NCBI GenBank assembly: GCA_016926155.1
Contig: JAFGPC010000108.1
Span: 1 to 32,886, forward strand
Direction of reading: 5' to 3'
Length of the DNA: 32,886 nt
Origin: Sedimentisphaerales bacterium
GTDB lineage: Bacteria; Planctomycetota; Phycisphaerae; Sedimentisphaerales; Anaerohalosphaeraceae
The notes beneath the pieces were generated by a model. That model was not told the DNA's origin and ran no database searches. It saw nothing but the letters and a program-made list of their open reading frames with translations. Both the position numbers and the translations under genes were made by a program. Shown piece by piece: positions 26,901 to 32,886 of the stretch. Numbering within the stretch: the first letter of the stretch is position 1; each line of letters starts with the position of its first letter.

Positions 26901-28138
26901 TCAATTGATATTCTTACATCATCCGGATTGTATCCCTGAGATATTGCAAATTCCACGTTATTGCTTGATAACCATAGAGCTGGAGCAGGCGAGGGACCAA
27001 ATACATCAAAAACCAAAGACCATGGATTAGGCATCGGATTGCCATCAATGTCCTTTACACCACTTCCCATCGTTATTGTTACTGTTTCCCACGAAGTAAA
27101 ATCTGTATCTGGATTGATTGTTAATTCATAATTATTACTATCAAAGCTAAATGAGCAGCTATGTGATTGACTTGATGAACCTGTGACACTAATCGTCTGG
27201 TTTGTAAAAGTCGAAGTATCCATTTCTTTGTTAAATATTACTGAAATATTAATATCAGTCTCAGCAATGTTGTCATTTTCTGGAGTTGAAGAAAGTATTA
27301 TGGGGAAGTCAGGTGTAACTGACACCTCTAAGTCGAGGTCTAAACGGAGGATTGAAACTCGTCCTCCCAGTGCAGCTTGAGTGTGTGCATAGGTATCCGA
27401 ATCAACATTTACTGTCCAAGTATAAACGGTTCCCTCTTCCAACCAAGCTTTTGTGGATAATGATTCATCCAACACTACTATTTGTTGCAAGCCTGAAGTA
27501 TGAACCTGTTTGTAGTAATCTATAGCAGTTCCAACACCGCTATTAAAGGCTGTGTCTAAGATTTGCGTAACAATAAGATCTTCGAGAAAATTTGTATCTC
27601 CAAGATTTTCTACATGATATACGTCAGGCAAATTTAATGGTGATACTCCAATCGGAGTACTACTCTGATAAAATCCTGTATGCAAATCGAGATCAAAATC
27701 ACTCCATCCTTTACCAATAAATGTATTCCCGCCTGCATGTATCTGAGCTAATCCATTTAAATTTGCATTTAAAGAATATAATCCAGCTTGAGAAACGACA
27801 AATGTTGCTTCAATTATATCATCAGCACTAATCTCAGAATTACCGGACAAACCAAATAATGAACCAGCGCCTGCAATCGTATTGTGTTGTAGAAATCCAT
27901 ATTCGTCAGGTTCCCATTCTGAATTTCCATTTGTGTCGTCCCATCTCCATAAAGTACTTGCCTTTGCATAATAATCATTTTCCGGCATATGATTAATGAT
28001 TCTATTTTGATTACGCAAGTCATATTCTTTCCATGTAATGCCTTCGATTGGAACCACTAATTGTTCACCATAAGTCTCTTGTGAAAACATTGACACCGTT
28101 AAAAAAGAAAGAAATACATAGATTATCTGACATCTCAT
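23918..28138 (-). CDS. Large secreted multidomain protein with dockerin-like and FGE-sulfatase-like domains
   Basis: A 1406-residue protein with a signal peptide (first 24 residues, cut near TYG-EQ). Visible parts in order: a unique N-terminal region (about 25-275); an Ig-like SbsA-type domain (about 280-385, NKEMDTSTF); a BACON-like beta domain (about 395-500); a DNRLRE-type carbohydrate-associated domain (about 510-670, KALIKFDLGDIGS); a CARDB-like domain (about 675-800); a further beta-sandwich (about 800-900); a dockerin-like EF-hand pair (about 1150-1200, DSNSDEQVDLSDYK and ADMNHSNDVDMEDF); and a C-terminal formylglycine-generating-enzyme-like domain (about 1210-1406) with YETTNAQFATFLN, PVSYVSWYGATAFCNYYGYRLLTEWEW and LAGNVWEWTSSC. 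AGGAGG precedes the ATG. It is visibly AT-richer than the phage genes on both sides. Probably a surface or extracellular polysaccharide-interacting protein. Confidence 0.85.
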   Translation of the reverse strand: MRCQIIYVFLSFLTVSMFSQETYGEQLVVPIEGITWKEYDLRNQNRIINHMPENDYYAKASTLWRWDDTNGNSEWEPDEYGFLQHNTIAGAGSLFGLSGNSEISADDIIEATFVVSQAGLYSLNANLNGLAQIHAGGNTFIGKGWSDFDLDLHTGFYQSSTPIGVSPLNLPDVYHVENLGDTNFLEDLIVTQILDTAFNSGVGTAIDYYKQVHTSGLQQIVVLDESLSTKAWLEEGTVYTWTVNVDSDTYAHTQAALGGRVSILRLDLDLEVSVTPDFPIILSSTPENDNIAETDINISVIFNKEMDTSTFTNQTISVTGSSSQSHSCSFSFDSNNYELTINPDTDFTSWETVTITMGSGVKDIDGNPMPNPWSLVFDVFGPSPAPALWLSSNNVEFAISQGYNPDDVRISIDNSGSGTMNDWTASVTSGFSWLRVNGATSTSGTAPSNIYIGANSSSLSKGTYNGNVQVSASGAQGSPKDISVKLIIGDVANPGSAPVEKDTWLDGLNPYTQHKTDQILKVGQPEIPSYPGQYSYQKALIKFDLGDIGSKEIASAQLVLHAFDTTGSPRFKIKAVANDWSETVTEDNFNSGVQGVEITSSSIDDNEDVIINVYSIVRQWSVNGSYDNHGFLIYQNDRSGSVAEIASKEHSNSSYHPRLYVRYIETGPTDLEVTTPSIASSHTPPFYVGDTVSFSWTAINHGPKDIVDFDTGIYLGTASNDMSNELQDSPVDGDTLSPGETEEMPDSGPFPVLFEESDIGTLYLVLKANTNTKFTDTNPSNDIKYYGPFEVKGKLDFSLSVEENNLEVVQGESVQYRITIDKIGDFSSPVMLSASNIPPNVSIQIEPATVTPYAMVIVAVNTSEDTPVDNYAITLTGSGGGRTHDIELNCEVKQIPLDYHFEITRLRYGTGSQEPDGWWNGIVWPPSDKTLTEATITLPDLTVLGGTVTGLEAGEPASMDEEDVFGYSPVSLTDIENTFTTGIYLINISCSDGTSYSHQLIRQEGNYPDWPEVQNPQDLQTITELPLSIIWTDTNIDWIEISDSMTWLEILPVQITPNLPFNIHIDTLGLSRENCLLVVDKNSPDTCLGSATLIRFSVDIPPDSNSDEQVDLSDYKILAEWWMHEDCWQFNWCENADMNHSNDVDMEDFLHFVKYWLYSATDNFLNIEWVYVDDPGVTGHEGFDGYVSKYETTNAQFATFLNAALTTGDITIDGSMIYGANGSNPGEDYINLVYFDLSGPGYTDNGATNGGAARINYNGSIFTVDSSFEDHPVSYVSWYGATAFCNYYGYRLLTEWEWQAVADYDGSYKYGCGPTIDNNMANYRDSVHPNGTTPVGSFGAYGYGLCDLAGNVWEWTSSCYNQECDPDDRIFLGGCWPNGKIASEVTGRYKAPPDSTYHSHGFRVCR

Positions 28139-28248
28139 TTGAACCTCCTATCTATTGCGATTTGATAAGACCCTACTCCGATTAATATTTCTTGTCGATT
28201 ACTCTCACCGTCAGAAATCTACTTTCGGCACAGAATCGAAACTCAATT

Positions 28249-28276
28249 ATTGTAGTCCTATAATACAGAGTGTCAA
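28249..28276 (-). promoter_or_regulatory. Sigma70-type promoter of the large secreted protein
   Basis: On the - strand a perfect TTGACA (28271-28276) and TACAAT (28249-28254) are 16 bp apart. Transcription would start near 28241, giving a leader of about 100 bases before the ATG at 28138, which has its own AGGAGG. Confidence 0.62.
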
Positions 28277-28480
28277 TCTGTATAAATACGGAGTTTCTCT
28301 ACAATTCAAGCTTTAACAAAAGTATTGACAGTCGATATTTTCTGTAGAAGATGGGATTTCAGAGACGTTCTTTTTTTTTCCTCAAACTATTAACTTAAAA
28401 CTCCATCTACGGATTACACCCGTAGTATTGCGGTGGAAGAATAAATACTAAAATAGTAAATAATCAAAATTCCAACAAAA

Positions 28481-28519
28481 AAGCCAGCACCAGAGAAACA
28501 CGCTCTCTGCTGCTGGCTT
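28481..28519 (-). terminator. Rho-independent terminator for - strand transcripts
   Basis: A 9-bp stem (AAGCCAGCA with TGCTGGCTT), one mismatch, then a 5-bp inner stem and a 9-base loop. On the - strand it is followed by a run of T. It ends the transcript of the XRE/coiled-coil module about 190 bases beyond the XRE stop and insulates the large secreted gene. Confidence 0.78.
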
Positions 28520-28706
28520 GTACCTACATAAACAAATTGTCTATACCCCTCTCCGAACACAATCTCTCTCCGTCCTCTAGACTCTCAAGAATCTATTATG
28601 AGATCCCTTGATCTGTCAAATAAAATTGTCCTAAAAAAAGTTGGATAAGATATTGTTAGGTATTTTCACTCTAACATTTCAGTAGAATTCCCCCACGAAA
28701 ATCATC

Positions 28707-28934
28707 CTACATCCTATCCACGATCTTCTTCCCCTTTAATAATAGCATAAGCTGTTCCATCTCTGCTGGATGCAGGCAAAACTGATGTGCCCGTTCATAG
28801 CGTTCGACTTTCTTCTTGTACCAGCCCATTTTGCGAGCTAAGGCGCGTTCGGACAGGCCCGCTGCGATTCGCAACCGCCGCAGCTCCTTGCCATGCATAC
28901 ACAATTCATTACAGGGAAAGATATGCGCTTCCAT
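28707..28934 (-). CDS. Small XRE-like helix-turn-helix protein
   Basis: A 75-residue protein. The segment HGKELRRLRIAAGLSERALARKMGWYKKKVERYER has the spacing of a Cro/C1-type helix-turn-helix (short helix, helix-turn-helix, then a recognition helix ending YER). I chose ATG 28934 because GGGGGAT lies just upstream; the frame is open further up to 29015 but that part has no HTH-family character. Inferred role: phage or mobile-element regulator. It follows the coiled-coil membrane protein on the same strand and is GC-richer than the adjacent spacer, matching the phage genes at 21-23.8 kb. Confidence 0.6.
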   Translation of the reverse strand: MEAHIFPCNELCMHGKELRRLRIAAGLSERALARKMGWYKKKVERYERAHQFCLHPAEMEQLMLLLKGKKIVDRM

Positions 28935-29015
28935 CCGTAAAATCCCCCAAAACAGCGAGAGGAAAATACCGAGCGGACGACATTTTCGCCGCCCGCCCGT
29001 TTTCCAAAAACACAC

Positions 29016-29339
29016 TTACTCGGCTGTGGTTTTTGCCTCGGCGATAATGCGATTTTTACGGGCTGAATCGACCACACCCCCCACGGCGGTCCCGATCCCG
29101 GCCAATGCAATCAACGACGACAACACAGCCGGCCAGGTGACCGTGCCTCCCGAAGCGGCTGTTACCGCCACACCCGAGGCCAGTTCCAGGAATCCCTGGC
29201 GAAACTGCTCGATCCTGGTAAACTTCTGTTCGGCAGTATCTTGCTGCTCGGACAGGAGAGCGACCTTGCGATTGTATTCGGCTTGCAGGCTTTCAATCTC
29301 AAGGCGCTCCCTGTCCAGTGCGGTGGCGGCCTCGGCCAC
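29016..29339 (-). CDS. Coiled-coil membrane protein, probably phage-derived, 5' end possibly lost
   Basis: A 107-residue open frame from GTG 29339. The first half is charged and heptad-like (about residues 1-45). A Gly/Ala-rich hydrophobic segment follows (about 70-92, LSSLIALAGIGTAVGG), then a basic tail. The layout recalls small phage holin-like or tail-accessory proteins, but no family is recognised. The frame is open upstream through GDKVTRIEFQAEV to about 29415, where it meets the IS256 remnant, so the true N-terminus was probably cut off by that rearrangement. The start given is only the first usable codon. Confidence 0.45.
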   Translation of the reverse strand: MAEAATALDRERLEIESLQAEYNRKVALLSEQQDTAEQKFTRIEQFRQGFLELASGVAVTAASGGTVTWPAVLSSLIALAGIGTAVGGVVDSARKNRIIAEAKTTAE

Positions 29340-29399
29340 CTCGGCCTGGAACTCGATCCGCGTAACCTTATCCCCGGAAATCGGCGACGGTATCGGCCA

Positions 29400-29878
29400 A
29401 CGATGGGACGGTTACGCCAGGTCGCAATCTGGGCGTATATCTTCTTATTCAGTTCGCTTACCGTGCCCGGACTTACACGGGTTCCCCATAAAGCCTGCGT
29501 GATATCCTCCACACGGCGAACGGAGACACCGGCCAGATACATCTCGATCAGGGCTTCTTCCACCGACGCTTCACGACGACGATACCGCTCAATGATTGCT
29601 GTCTCGAAGGTGGTCTTCCGGAGCTTGGGTACCTTCAGTTGGACTTGGCCTGCCTTGGTGTGCAGTTGCCGGTTGTAATAACCCGCCCGGCTGTCCTTGC
29701 GACGTTCTGTGTGCTCATAACGCCGGGCGTTGCACAGCCGATCGGCTTCCTCCTCCAACATCCGGTTGAGGGTCTCCTCGACGGTCGTGCGAATCATCGT
29801 ATCCAGGTGGGATTGGATGTGTTCTTCGTTGACTGTGATTGCTTTTTTCAAGTCTTTCACCGATTCTGTCGTCTTCAT
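29400..29878 (-). pseudogene. Truncated IS256-family transposase
   Basis: The N-terminal 160 or so residues of a mutator/IS256-type transposase (full length about 400). It shows the early zinc-free N-terminal region RRYEHTERRKDSRAGYYNRQLHTKAG, QVQLKVPKLRKTTFETAIIERYRRRE, and EEALIEMYLAGVSVRRVEDITQALWG. Homology stops after KKIYAQIATWRNRPI, just before the first catalytic Asp, and the rest of the frame is the neighbouring gene read out of frame. The DDE catalytic core is therefore missing and the element is dead. No convincing inverted repeats were found. Confidence 0.85.
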
Positions 29879-29965
29879 AATAGGCCCTTTCTCTGATGGA
29901 TTGACGTTGTCCTGAAACTACTACAATCGACCAGATCGAGGGCTTTTCTCTCTCGACCGATAATA

Positions 29966-30274
29966 ATGTGCGAAGAATATCCTACCTTATCTTTTCCTCA
30001 GGATAAAAAGCATAGAAACAGCATAATTAAGATGTTAGAAAAACTAGGGCAATTAACATGGTCTGAAATAAAAGGAAGCCGCTTTAAAGATGGCTGTGGC
30101 TATGAACCTCTACCGAATCTTAACAAAAAGACACCTGTGTCTTTGCCAAAGGATTCAGTTATTATATCATTCTACTGTTCAAATAGTGGCCGAGTAATAG
30201 GTTATCGCGATGCCAAGATATTTTATATAATATGGTTTGATTGGTCACCATTTAAAGTCTATAGCCACGGCTGA
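29966..30274 (+). CDS. Small protein of unknown function
   Basis: A 102-residue protein. The C-terminal half has VIISFYCSNSGRVIGYRDAKIFYIIWFDWSPFKVYSHG, a pattern (phenylalanine-rich strand, GYRD, then I/L-W-x-D) I associate with small uncharacterised proteins of mobile regions, possibly toxin-like; this recall is not verified. The N-terminal part has LTWSEIKGSRFKDGCGYE. The start at ATG 29966 lacks a clear ribosome-binding site. It lies between the IS256 remnant and a tRNA-like fragment, divergent from the transposase, and is AT-rich. Function not assigned. Confidence 0.5.
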   Translation: MCEEYPTLSFPQDKKHRNSIIKMLEKLGQLTWSEIKGSRFKDGCGYEPLPNLNKKTPVSLPKDSVIISFYCSNSGRVIGYRDAKIFYIIWFDWSPFKVYSHG

Positions 30275-30573
30275 TAAGCACTTCCCTTGTGCGTTAAGTA
30301 CATACTTCCGAAAGTGGAATATAAGTCATTTCTTTATAATGGGTTATGAGCCCAGTTTTGGACTTTCGATCCGAAGATTGAGGGTTCGAGCCCCTTCGGG
30401 GTTTACCTAAATTGCCATTTTCGCGGTCCTTGCTTTTCTCAATACCATAGCTTGATTTCCAGTTAGAAATACATATAATGGACTAAAACGTCCGGAGGAC
30501 GATAACTTCACCTAGTGAGAATATACTGTCCTATGCCAGAACGCATGCCTGTTCTCAGAGTATTAGGCCTGCG
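30275..30573. other. Intergenic region with tRNA-like fragment
   Basis: A 299-base spacer before the kinase-fusion gene. It contains a tRNA-like 3' half (30358-30403) and a short CGTCC/GGACG hairpin at 30489-30501. No convincing promoter for the downstream gene was seen. Confidence 0.5.
30358..30403 (+). pseudogene. tRNA-like fragment (anticodon and T arms only)
   Basis: TTGGA/TCCGA forms a 5-bp stem around a 7-base loop CTTTCGA. Five bases later, GAGGG/CCCTT encloses TTCGAGC, a typical T loop, followed by CGGGGTT. Spacing matches the 3' half of a short-variable-arm tRNA with anticodon TTC if read strictly. The 5' half does not supply an acceptor strand pairing with CGGGGTT, nor a good D arm, so this is a relic or chance resemblance, not a functional tRNA. 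Confidence 0.4.
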
Positions 30574-32475
30574 ATGTTGGGACAAAGTTCTCCCTCTGAA
30601 GACGCGGACTTTAAAATGTTCGATATCATATTAAGTTATATAAAAGTCCTTTTCTCAAAAGATGCTAGAGATGGTGTATTAGCCCTATTTCACTTTCTTA
30701 AAAAGTCTCCTGAATGGCAGAAGAACATCTATCCGATCGACACGCAGATATCTGTTCAAGACAGGGAACAAGTGAGTCTATTGCAGGATCTTATTGATAA
30801 GAAGCTTGAGACGTTGGGTTATCCCCCAGAATCAAGAAGAAGCGTTAGATCGATTTCGACAGAACTCACCAATAATGCTTTTGAACATGGCGCAACGAGC
30901 CCGTCAGATTCAATAAGATTAGTATTTGATGTATGTAACGCTTACGTTTCCATCACTGTCTATAATCCTGAAAAACGGCAGAAGACGAACCTGTCGCAAT
31001 GGAAACAAGAAGGCAGGAAGCTGTTGGGAATTAAAAGAGATGGGACGAGAGGGAGAGGATTACTACTAGTTGAGAAATTAGCTGACAATCTGCAGGAAGT
31101 TGATAATGGTGTAAAGGCCGTTGTTTACAAGGAACCCGTTGTCATCACTGTTCAGGAATCTGATGACTGTGATATTGTGAAAATCTCCCAGGGCCATAAA
31201 AATCCCTCCCTTGCTTCTCGCTTAGACGAAATCCTGAATTCTGTGTTCGATAGAAATGTTATTGTCGATACGACCGGCTTCTCGAACGGGGGTTCATCAT
31301 CTGACACTACGATGATAGGAGTTTATGCAAAACACCTAGGAGGCTCTACCGGTTTACAACTCAGCATTATAGGAGACTCTTCTTTGGAAGATGTGCTTCC
31401 TCCTGGAACTGTTTTTGATTCCCTGCAAAAAGCCAAGAAACAGCTCTTGGCTATTAGGCAATCTGCCAGTAATATCCCTGGTTACAAGATCCTCAGCAAA
31501 GTAGGATCTGGAGCTATGGCAGTGGTCTACAAGGCCAGGCAGCTCAGTCTCGACCGAACTGTGGCGATCAAGGTTCTGCCCAAACGTTTCACCAAAAAGC
31601 CGGATTATGTTCGGAGTTTTTTCAAAGTAGGCAAGATCGCGGCCAAAATGAACCACAATAATATCGTGCAGGTCATCGATATCGGAGAGGCGGGCGGACT
31701 GTGTTATTTTGTAATGGAGTATGTCGAAGGAAAGACCCTTTATGATGATCTGTTACAGGGCAAAGTGTTCAGCGAAAACGAAGCACTGGATATCATCATC
31801 CAACTTGCCCGGGCACTGGCTCATGCTCATGGACAGGGTCTGATCCACCGCAATGTCAAACCCAAGAACATCATGATCAATCATGAAAATGTGGTCAAAC
31901 TAGCTGACATGGTATTGGCTCGCGAAACTTCGGATATTCAAGCCGCCAAACACGAAGAGGGAAAGGCCTTCGGTACACCCTACTACATCGCCCCAGAACA
32001 AATTCGTGGAGAACTGGAAATTGACGGCCGAGCGGATATTTATGCTTTGGGCGCCACCCTTTTTCATATGGTGACCGGCCGGGTTCCCTTCGAAGCTAAA
32101 ACTCCGACTGAAGTGATGAAGAAACATCTCAAGGAGGCTCTTACTCCCCCGGACTACATTAACACTTCTCTGTCAACCGGGATCTCGGAAATGATCGAGA
32201 CGATGATGGCCAAGGATCCCAAGGATCGCTACAATAACATGGAGGAACTCCTGGCTGATCTGGAAGAGGTGAGAGAAGGTCGTCCGCCAATCCAGGCAAG
32301 ACGAAAGTTTAACCTTGAGTCATTGATTGATTCTGCCGGAATGCCGAGTAATGAATCTGGCTCAGATACCTACTCCTCCAAGGTTATCGCAAGGTATCGC
32401 ATCTTATTGGTAGCGCTTGGCGTACTGACAGGGGTGTTCTTCTTGAGTTTGACTTTCATGCTCCTACACAAGTGA
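30574..32475 (+). CDS. Fusion of anti-sigma-type ATPase, STAS-like domain and Ser/Thr pseudokinase
   Basis: A 633-residue protein. Residues about 60-185 resemble RsbW/SpoIIAB-type HATPase domains: N box STELTNNAFEHG (Glu97, Asn101) and G2-like RGRGLLLVEKLAD, but the DxGxG G1 box is not evident. Residues about 188-295 look like a STAS-type domain. Residues about 304-575 are a Pkn/Hanks-type kinase fold: GSGAMAVVY, VAIK (Lys333), GTPYYIAPEQ. However, the alphaC Glu position is Val352, HRD is HRN (Asn427) and DFG is DMV (Asp445). Loss of the catalytic Asp and the alphaC Glu indicates a pseudokinase. A C-terminal membrane helix (about 608-630) anchors it, placing all domains in the cytoplasm. Likely a signalling scaffold in a partner-switching pathway. 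ATG 30616 is an alternative start. Confidence 0.82.
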   Translation: MLGQSSPSEDADFKMFDIILSYIKVLFSKDARDGVLALFHFLKKSPEWQKNIYPIDTQISVQDREQVSLLQDLIDKKLETLGYPPESRRSVRSISTELTNNAFEHGATSPSDSIRLVFDVCNAYVSITVYNPEKRQKTNLSQWKQEGRKLLGIKRDGTRGRGLLLVEKLADNLQEVDNGVKAVVYKEPVVITVQESDDCDIVKISQGHKNPSLASRLDEILNSVFDRNVIVDTTGFSNGGSSSDTTMIGVYAKHLGGSTGLQLSIIGDSSLEDVLPPGTVFDSLQKAKKQLLAIRQSASNIPGYKILSKVGSGAMAVVYKARQLSLDRTVAIKVLPKRFTKKPDYVRSFFKVGKIAAKMNHNNIVQVIDIGEAGGLCYFVMEYVEGKTLYDDLLQGKVFSENEALDIIIQLARALAHAHGQGLIHRNVKPKNIMINHENVVKLADMVLARETSDIQAAKHEEGKAFGTPYYIAPEQIRGELEIDGRADIYALGATLFHMVTGRVPFEAKTPTEVMKKHLKEALTPPDYINTSLSTGISEMIETMMAKDPKDRYNNMEELLADLEEVREGRPPIQARRKFNLESLIDSAGMPSNESGSDTYSSKVIARYRILLVALGVLTGVFFLSLTFMLLHK

Positions 32476-32539
32476 CCGCTGGCATGAGTGATCTCCCAAC
32501 TTACAGCAGGCATTCAAATAGATTGTATCCTACGTACCC

Positions 32540-32886
32540 GAGGAGAAGTTCCACACTGGTTAAGAGTATTTGCTCTTTATGCACCCAGTTGTTTACCGTT
32601 CCTACACCCACGCCCAACTCTCTGGTTATTCTAATCTACCCCCACCCAGCCTTTCTTAGTTCAGCTGCTCGCTTCTTGTCAAAGAAACTACCGGGATTGC
32701 CAATGCGTTTGCCCTTTCCGCATTGGATGACCGTCATGTAAGAAATACTATCCACTACAGACAATTCCACCAGCCTGTCGGCCAAAAGCCGTAAGCTCCA
32801 TTCGCTACGACCAGTTGGTGGGTCGCTACAGGCTATGGCGGGGGCCTCCCCATCGTGGCCCATACCACGGCCGCCAATCAGCACGA
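32540..32886 (-). pseudogene. Chimeric remnant: IS630-type transposase piece joined to recombinase-type HTH
   Basis: It enters from the right edge on the - strand. The first part, ACSDPPTGRSEWSLRLLADRL and VELSVVDSISYMTV, matches the helix-turn-helix linker of IS630-family transposases. After MTV it switches to KRIGNPGSFFDKKRAAELRKAGWG, a TAG at 32636-32638, and then in the same frame IRITRELGVGVGTVNNWV, which matches the C-terminal HTH of serine recombinases; the TAG falls at a position often Trp in that motif. The stretch is thus a fused, nonsense-bearing relic with no catalytic core in view. The exact left limit near 32540 is approximate. Confidence 0.65.

Larger units (their letters stand above)
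28139..28706. other. AT-rich gene-free spacer
   Basis: A 568-base stretch between the XRE-like gene and the large secreted protein. It carries the promoter at 28249-28276 and the terminator at 28481-28519. I see no reading frame of note and no other structured element in the rest. Confidence 0.6.

Noticed and set aside
28324-28350. + strand TTGACA near 28324 as a promoter
   Set aside because: No acceptable -10 at 16-18 bp and no + strand gene follows.
28597-28620. - strand TTGACA near 28614 as a promoter
   Set aside because: The hexamers 15-17 bp away match -10 consensus poorly, and a terminator lies directly downstream.
20569-30403. tRNA-Ser and the tRNA-like fragment as left and right attachment sites of one element
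   Set aside because: The two do not share a direct repeat: the fragment has a short variable region and a different T stem, so it is not a duplicate of the tRNA-Ser 3' end.
32472-32741. + strand frame after the kinase fusion
   Set aside because: It is antisense to the transposase/recombinase remnant and has no family resemblance.
1-32886. CRISPR arrays, rRNA genes or retron/reverse-transcriptase systems
   Set aside because: No regularly spaced direct repeats, no rRNA-like stretches and no reverse transcriptase motifs were seen.

Overview
The window looks like a chromosomal segment of a planctomycete, most likely in or near the Phycisphaerae/Sedimentisphaerales. I infer this from a large secreted protein with a dockerin-like EF-hand pair next to a formylglycine-enzyme-like domain, a secreted TIM-barrel protein of a type I associate with Planctomycetota/Verrucomicrobiota, a Ser/Thr-kinase-like fusion protein, and the block dehydratase-ACP-dehydratase-ketosynthase-ketosynthase followed by serS and comEC. 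No rRNA or taxonomic marker search was possible, so the placement is an inference.

Region 1 (1-8115, + strand) is a tightly packed type II fatty-acid/polyketide module: a hotdog dehydratase that enters from the left edge, an acyl carrier protein with an internal insertion, a second hotdog dehydratase and two ketosynthases. It is followed by serS and comEC. One dehydratase and one ketosynthase have lost catalytic residues while their neighbours keep them. This suggests two catalytic/non-catalytic heterodimers, like KS/CLF pairs in type II polyketide and aryl-polyene systems. A strong hairpin at 8140-8170 closes the block.

Region 2 (8195-11333, - strand) reads argG, then a prepilin peptidase, then an OmpA-like lipoprotein, with short spacers.

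Region 3 (11663-19179, + strand) is an operon-like accessory cluster: a second small carrier protein, a glutamine-hydrolysing asparagine-synthetase-like amidotransferase, two paralogous AMP-forming acyl ligases, an ammonia-type NAD-synthase homologue, and a membrane-anchored SGNH hydrolase. Together they could activate an acyl or carboxylic acid, load it on the carrier, amidate it, and attach it to or remove it from a surface molecule. The product is unknown, and this is the best candidate for an undescribed pathway. A secreted TIM-barrel glycosidase-like gene (- strand) converges on it.

Region 4 (20569-29878) starts at tRNA-Ser(GCT) and is a decayed mobile region. Phage terminase genes and a ParB-methyltransferase fusion are present, but the large terminase and the methyltransferase each carry an in-frame stop where homologues continue. 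A 1406-residue secreted protein, visibly AT-richer than the phage genes, sits between the phage genes and a small XRE/coiled-coil membrane module. A truncated IS256-type transposase lies at the right end.

Region 5 (29966-32886) holds a small unknown protein, a tRNA-like fragment, a fusion of an anti-sigma-type ATPase domain, a STAS-like domain and a kinase domain that looks catalytically dead, and finally a chimeric scrap of an IS630 transposase and a recombinase HTH with an in-frame amber codon. Arginine codon use changes sharply inside the kinase fusion, which suggests a chimeric origin.
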